Below are positions 61,889 to 64,000 of a stretch of 64,000 nucleotides of DNA, one piece after another. The notes below the pieces were generated by a model. The model saw nothing but the letters and a program-made list of their open reading frames with translations. It was not told the DNA's origin and ran no database searches. The first letter of the stretch is position 1. Each line of letters starts with the position of its first letter. A program made the position numbers and the translations under genes. The stretch covers positions 120,672 through 184,671 of the forward strand of contig JAFSOC010000015.1 in NCBI GenBank assembly GCA_017447185.1, in the 5' to 3' direction. The stretch is from Clostridia bacterium (GTDB lineage: Bacteria > Bacillota > Clostridia > Christensenellales > Aristaeellaceae).

Positions 61889-63634
61889 ATGATTCGCACG
61901 CTGATTATCCATAATGTGGCGCTGATTGAGCATATTACCGTATCCTTTCATGAGGGCATGGTGGTTCTGTCGGGCGAAACGGGTGCCGGCAAGAGCATCA
62001 TTGTGGATGCTGTCACACTGCTTCTTGGAGGCAGAGCTGACCGGGAGCTGATCCGTACGGGATGCGAGAAAGCCTCTGTTGAAGCTGAATTTGAAACCGA
62101 ACCCGGAAACGCCTGTGCGGACATCCTCGGCAGGGAGCAGATCGATTATGACGGACAATCCCTGACGTTTTACCGTGAAATCTCCATGACCGGTCGGAAT
62201 ATCTGCCGGATTAACGGAGTTCCTGTTCCCGTTTCTGTCCTGAAGGAAACGGCAGCCTGCCTGCTGAATCTCCACGGACAAAGTGAACATCAGTTCCTGG
62301 CAGATGAGGAGAAGCATTTGTCATACCTTGACCTGATGGGCGATGAATGTCATCAGTTGCTGCTGACTGAAATTGCGGAGGCTTACCAACGGTTTATCAC
62401 AAATCACAGGGCTTACGCAAAGATCGTCAAAATGAATGAAACAAGGGAACGCAGAGAGGATATCCTGAAGCGTGAACTTGAAGAAATGCATAAAGCTGCC
62501 GTACAGCCCGGAGAGGAAGAGAAACTGGCAGAAGAATCCCGCCTGCTTCACAAGGCTTCCCGTATTCATGAGAAGATCAGCCTGATCTGCGCTTTGACCG
62601 GTGATGGCGGAGACCGTCCGGACGCGCTTCATAATCTTCAGACTGCCGCAAAGGAACTCAGAAATCTGAGCGGTGAGGATCCGGCGTTTGATAAAGCAGC
62701 GGAAAAATGCGAAAGTCTTTATTATGAACTGGAAGAAGTAATGCAGGACCTGAACGCGCTGAATGAGAAATATGACTTTGACGAAAACAAGCTGAACGCA
62801 ACAGAAAACAGACTGGAGTCTGTTCATAGAATTTTAAAGAAATACGGGCCGGAAGAAACGGACGTTCTCCTGCATCAGAAAGAGATGGAAGAGGAATACC
62901 GTACATTGCAGGAACTGGACAGCCGGCTGCAGAAAACAGGCGCGGAGCATAAAAAACTTCTGGCTGCATACAGGGCAAAAGCGAAAGAACTGACAGAAAG
63001 CCGAAAAGAAATTGCCGCAGGATTTGAACAAAAAATGATGGCTGAGCTGAAAGACCTGGGTATGGAGCATACGATCATCAGTGTACATTTTGAAGAAAAT
63101 CTTACCGGCAAACCAATTATGCCGTCACCTGCAGGGGATGACAGGATTTCCTTCCTGATCAGTCCAAATCCCGGCGAACCGCTTAAACCCATGTCCAGGA
63201 TTGCTTCCGGTGGAGAACTGAGCCGTCTGATGCTGGCGGTTAAAACGATCGAATCGGGACGCAGCGGCGTACCGACGATGATATTTGACGAAATTGATAC
63301 AGGTATCAGCGGACGGATGGCGCAGGCGGTAGCTGAAAAAATGATATCCATTTCCAGGCATCAGCAGGTGATATGTATCAGCCACCTGCCGCAGATTGCC
63401 GCTGCGGCAGATCATCAGTATCTTGTACATAAATCGGTCCGGAATGACAGAACGGTTACGGAAGTCGAAGAAATGGATTCTGAGCAGAGACGAAACGAGA
63501 TCGCGCGGATGATCAGTGGTGCGGAAGGCATTACACAGGATGCGAGGGAATATGCCGGGCAGATGATTGAGGCGTCCCGGCGTAAAAAAACGAAGACAGG
63601 TAAATCAGGACAGCCGGGAAATACAGATATATAA
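61889..63634 (+). CDS. recN: DNA repair protein RecN
   Basis: The product (581 residues) is an SMC-like ATPase for double-strand break repair: Walker A GETGAGKS (29-36), long coiled-coil arms between about residues 150 and 400, signature ASGGELSRLMLA and Walker B FDEIDTGISG. Length is slightly above the usual 555-570. recN closes the nadK-argR-recN unit. spoIVB and spo0A, which follow recN in many spore formers, are not present. Confidence 0.96.
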   Translation: MIRTLIIHNVALIEHITVSFHEGMVVLSGETGAGKSIIVDAVTLLLGGRADRELIRTGCEKASVEAEFETEPGNACADILGREQIDYDGQSLTFYREISMTGRNICRINGVPVPVSVLKETAACLLNLHGQSEHQFLADEEKHLSYLDLMGDECHQLLLTEIAEAYQRFITNHRAYAKIVKMNETRERREDILKRELEEMHKAAVQPGEEEKLAEESRLLHKASRIHEKISLICALTGDGGDRPDALHNLQTAAKELRNLSGEDPAFDKAAEKCESLYYELEEVMQDLNALNEKYDFDENKLNATENRLESVHRILKKYGPEETDVLLHQKEMEEEYRTLQELDSRLQKTGAEHKKLLAAYRAKAKELTESRKEIAAGFEQKMMAELKDLGMEHTIISVHFEENLTGKPIMPSPAGDDRISFLISPNPGEPLKPMSRIASGGELSRLMLAVKTIESGRSGVPTMIFDEIDTGISGRMAQAVAEKMISISRHQQVICISHLPQIAAAADHQYLVHKSVRNDRTVTEVEEMDSEQRRNEIARMISGAEGITQDAREYAGQMIEASRRKKTKTGKSGQPGNTDI

Positions 63635-63639
63635 AATAC

Positions 63640-63668
63640 TTGCAAACTCATGGTCCAGCAGATATAAT
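63640..63668 (+). promoter_or_regulatory. Promoter for ppdK
   Basis: TTGCAA, 17 bases, TATAAT. The leader to the ATG is about 73 bases, with CATGCATG and no recognised riboswitch, and ends in GAGGAGG. Confidence 0.85.
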
Positions 63669-63747
63669 TAAATGTTGTATGGAAGTTAACGTGGGTTACA
63701 TCTGCTTTGAATTTCATGCATGTAAAATAATCGAGGAGGAATCATTC

Positions 63748-64000
63748 ATGTCCAAAAAGTATCTCTACCTCTTCAGCGAAGGAAACGCTACGATGCGTGA
63801 GCTGCTTGGCGGCAAAGGCGCCAATCTGGCTGAAATGACGCATATCGGTCTTCCTGTTCCTCAGGGGTTTACCATTTCTACCGAAGCCTGCACTCAGTAT
63901 TATGAGGACGGCCGGCAGATCAACGATGAGATTCAGGCCCAGATTATGGAATATATCGCCAAGATGGAAGAGATTAACGGGAAAAAGTTTGGCGATCTGA
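63748..64000 (+). CDS. ppdK: Pyruvate phosphate dikinase PpdK, N-terminal fragment
   Basis: The first 84 codons are in the window and the gene continues past the right edge. The translation (KKYLYLFSEG, RELLGGKGANLAEMT, GLPVPQGFTISTEAC) is the start of the nucleotide-binding domain of pyruvate phosphate dikinase, which interconverts pyruvate and phosphoenolpyruvate with ATP and phosphate. It is a key glycolytic or gluconeogenic enzyme of many Clostridia that conserve pyrophosphate. GAGGAGG lies 7 bases before the ATG and the gene has its own promoter. Confidence 0.93.
   Translation, partial: MSKKYLYLFSEGNATMRELLGGKGANLAEMTHIGLPVPQGFTISTEACTQYYEDGRQINDEIQAQIMEYIAKMEEINGKKFGDL

Overview
The window looks like chromosomal core genome from an anaerobic bacterium of the phylum Bacillota (class Clostridia in the broad sense). 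The evidence is the set of gene neighbourhoods: prmA-rsmE-mtaB, yerC-pcrA-ligA, scpA-scpB, the paired radical-SAM/DUF2344 genes followed by an RNase E/G gene, miaB-mutS-mutL-miaA-ynbB, dxs-tlyA-nadK-argR-recN, a type III glutamine synthetase, a clostridial three-gene glycerol-3-phosphate dehydrogenase-like operon, split transketolase subunits and the start of pyruvate phosphate dikinase. The large GH2 enzyme and the clostripain-type protease would suit a gut or rumen fermenter; a Christensenellales/Aristaeella-like host is only a guess. No sporulation gene is visible, although recN is followed by spoIVB-spo0A in many spore-forming Clostridia. There are no insertion sequences, phage genes, CRISPR arrays, tRNA or rRNA genes. 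Coding density is very high: the longest stretch without a gene is about 180 bases, between the glutamine synthetase gene and yerC.

Layout. Positions 1-8589 are transcribed leftwards in three groups: ispE-ttcA; xpaC-telA; and then a dephospho-CoA kinase/lytic transglycosylase fusion, an orphan peptide-type binding protein, prmA, rsmE and mtaB (cut by the window edge). From 8735 transcription is mainly rightwards: DUF1934-gpsA, a 1122-residue GH2 glycosidase, a YbhN-type membrane protein, and the amino-sugar operon glmM/GlmU-like acetyltransferase/nagB. The glutamine synthetase gene (leftward) diverges from a long DNA-maintenance operon yerC-pcrA-ligA-M50 protease-scpA-scpB, followed by a small metal-binding protein, a membrane-anchored C11 protease, two radical-SAM-associated genes, a short RNase G, miaB, mutS, mutL, miaA and ynbB.

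From 41.7 kb come a split transketolase with its own promoter and terminator, two unrecognised genes, cysS, a small ComEA-like protein and dnaX. dnaX converges on yajC. The leftward FAD-oxidoreductase operon (48.8-51.9 kb) diverges from a PfkB kinase/GNAT/hydrolase/membrane MurF-like/ddl series, which continues into dxs-tlyA. A leftward pseudouridine synthase separates these from nadK-argR-recN, and ppdK begins at the right edge.

The most unusual object is the single reading frame joining CoaE to a transmembrane lytic transglycosylase, with a possible internal ribosome-binding site at the junction and a 77-base out-of-frame overlap into a binding-protein gene that has no lipobox. Other points of interest are the C11 protease with a repeat-rich disordered N-terminus, a membrane-anchored MurF-like ligase next to a Ddl with a Gly-Ala-Lys repeat tail, an RNase G lacking its zinc-link segment, and an array of alternating half-sites upstream of nadK. 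Thirteen promoters and six terminators were read directly; most promoters have a 17-base spacer, which helped fix several non-ATG starts.
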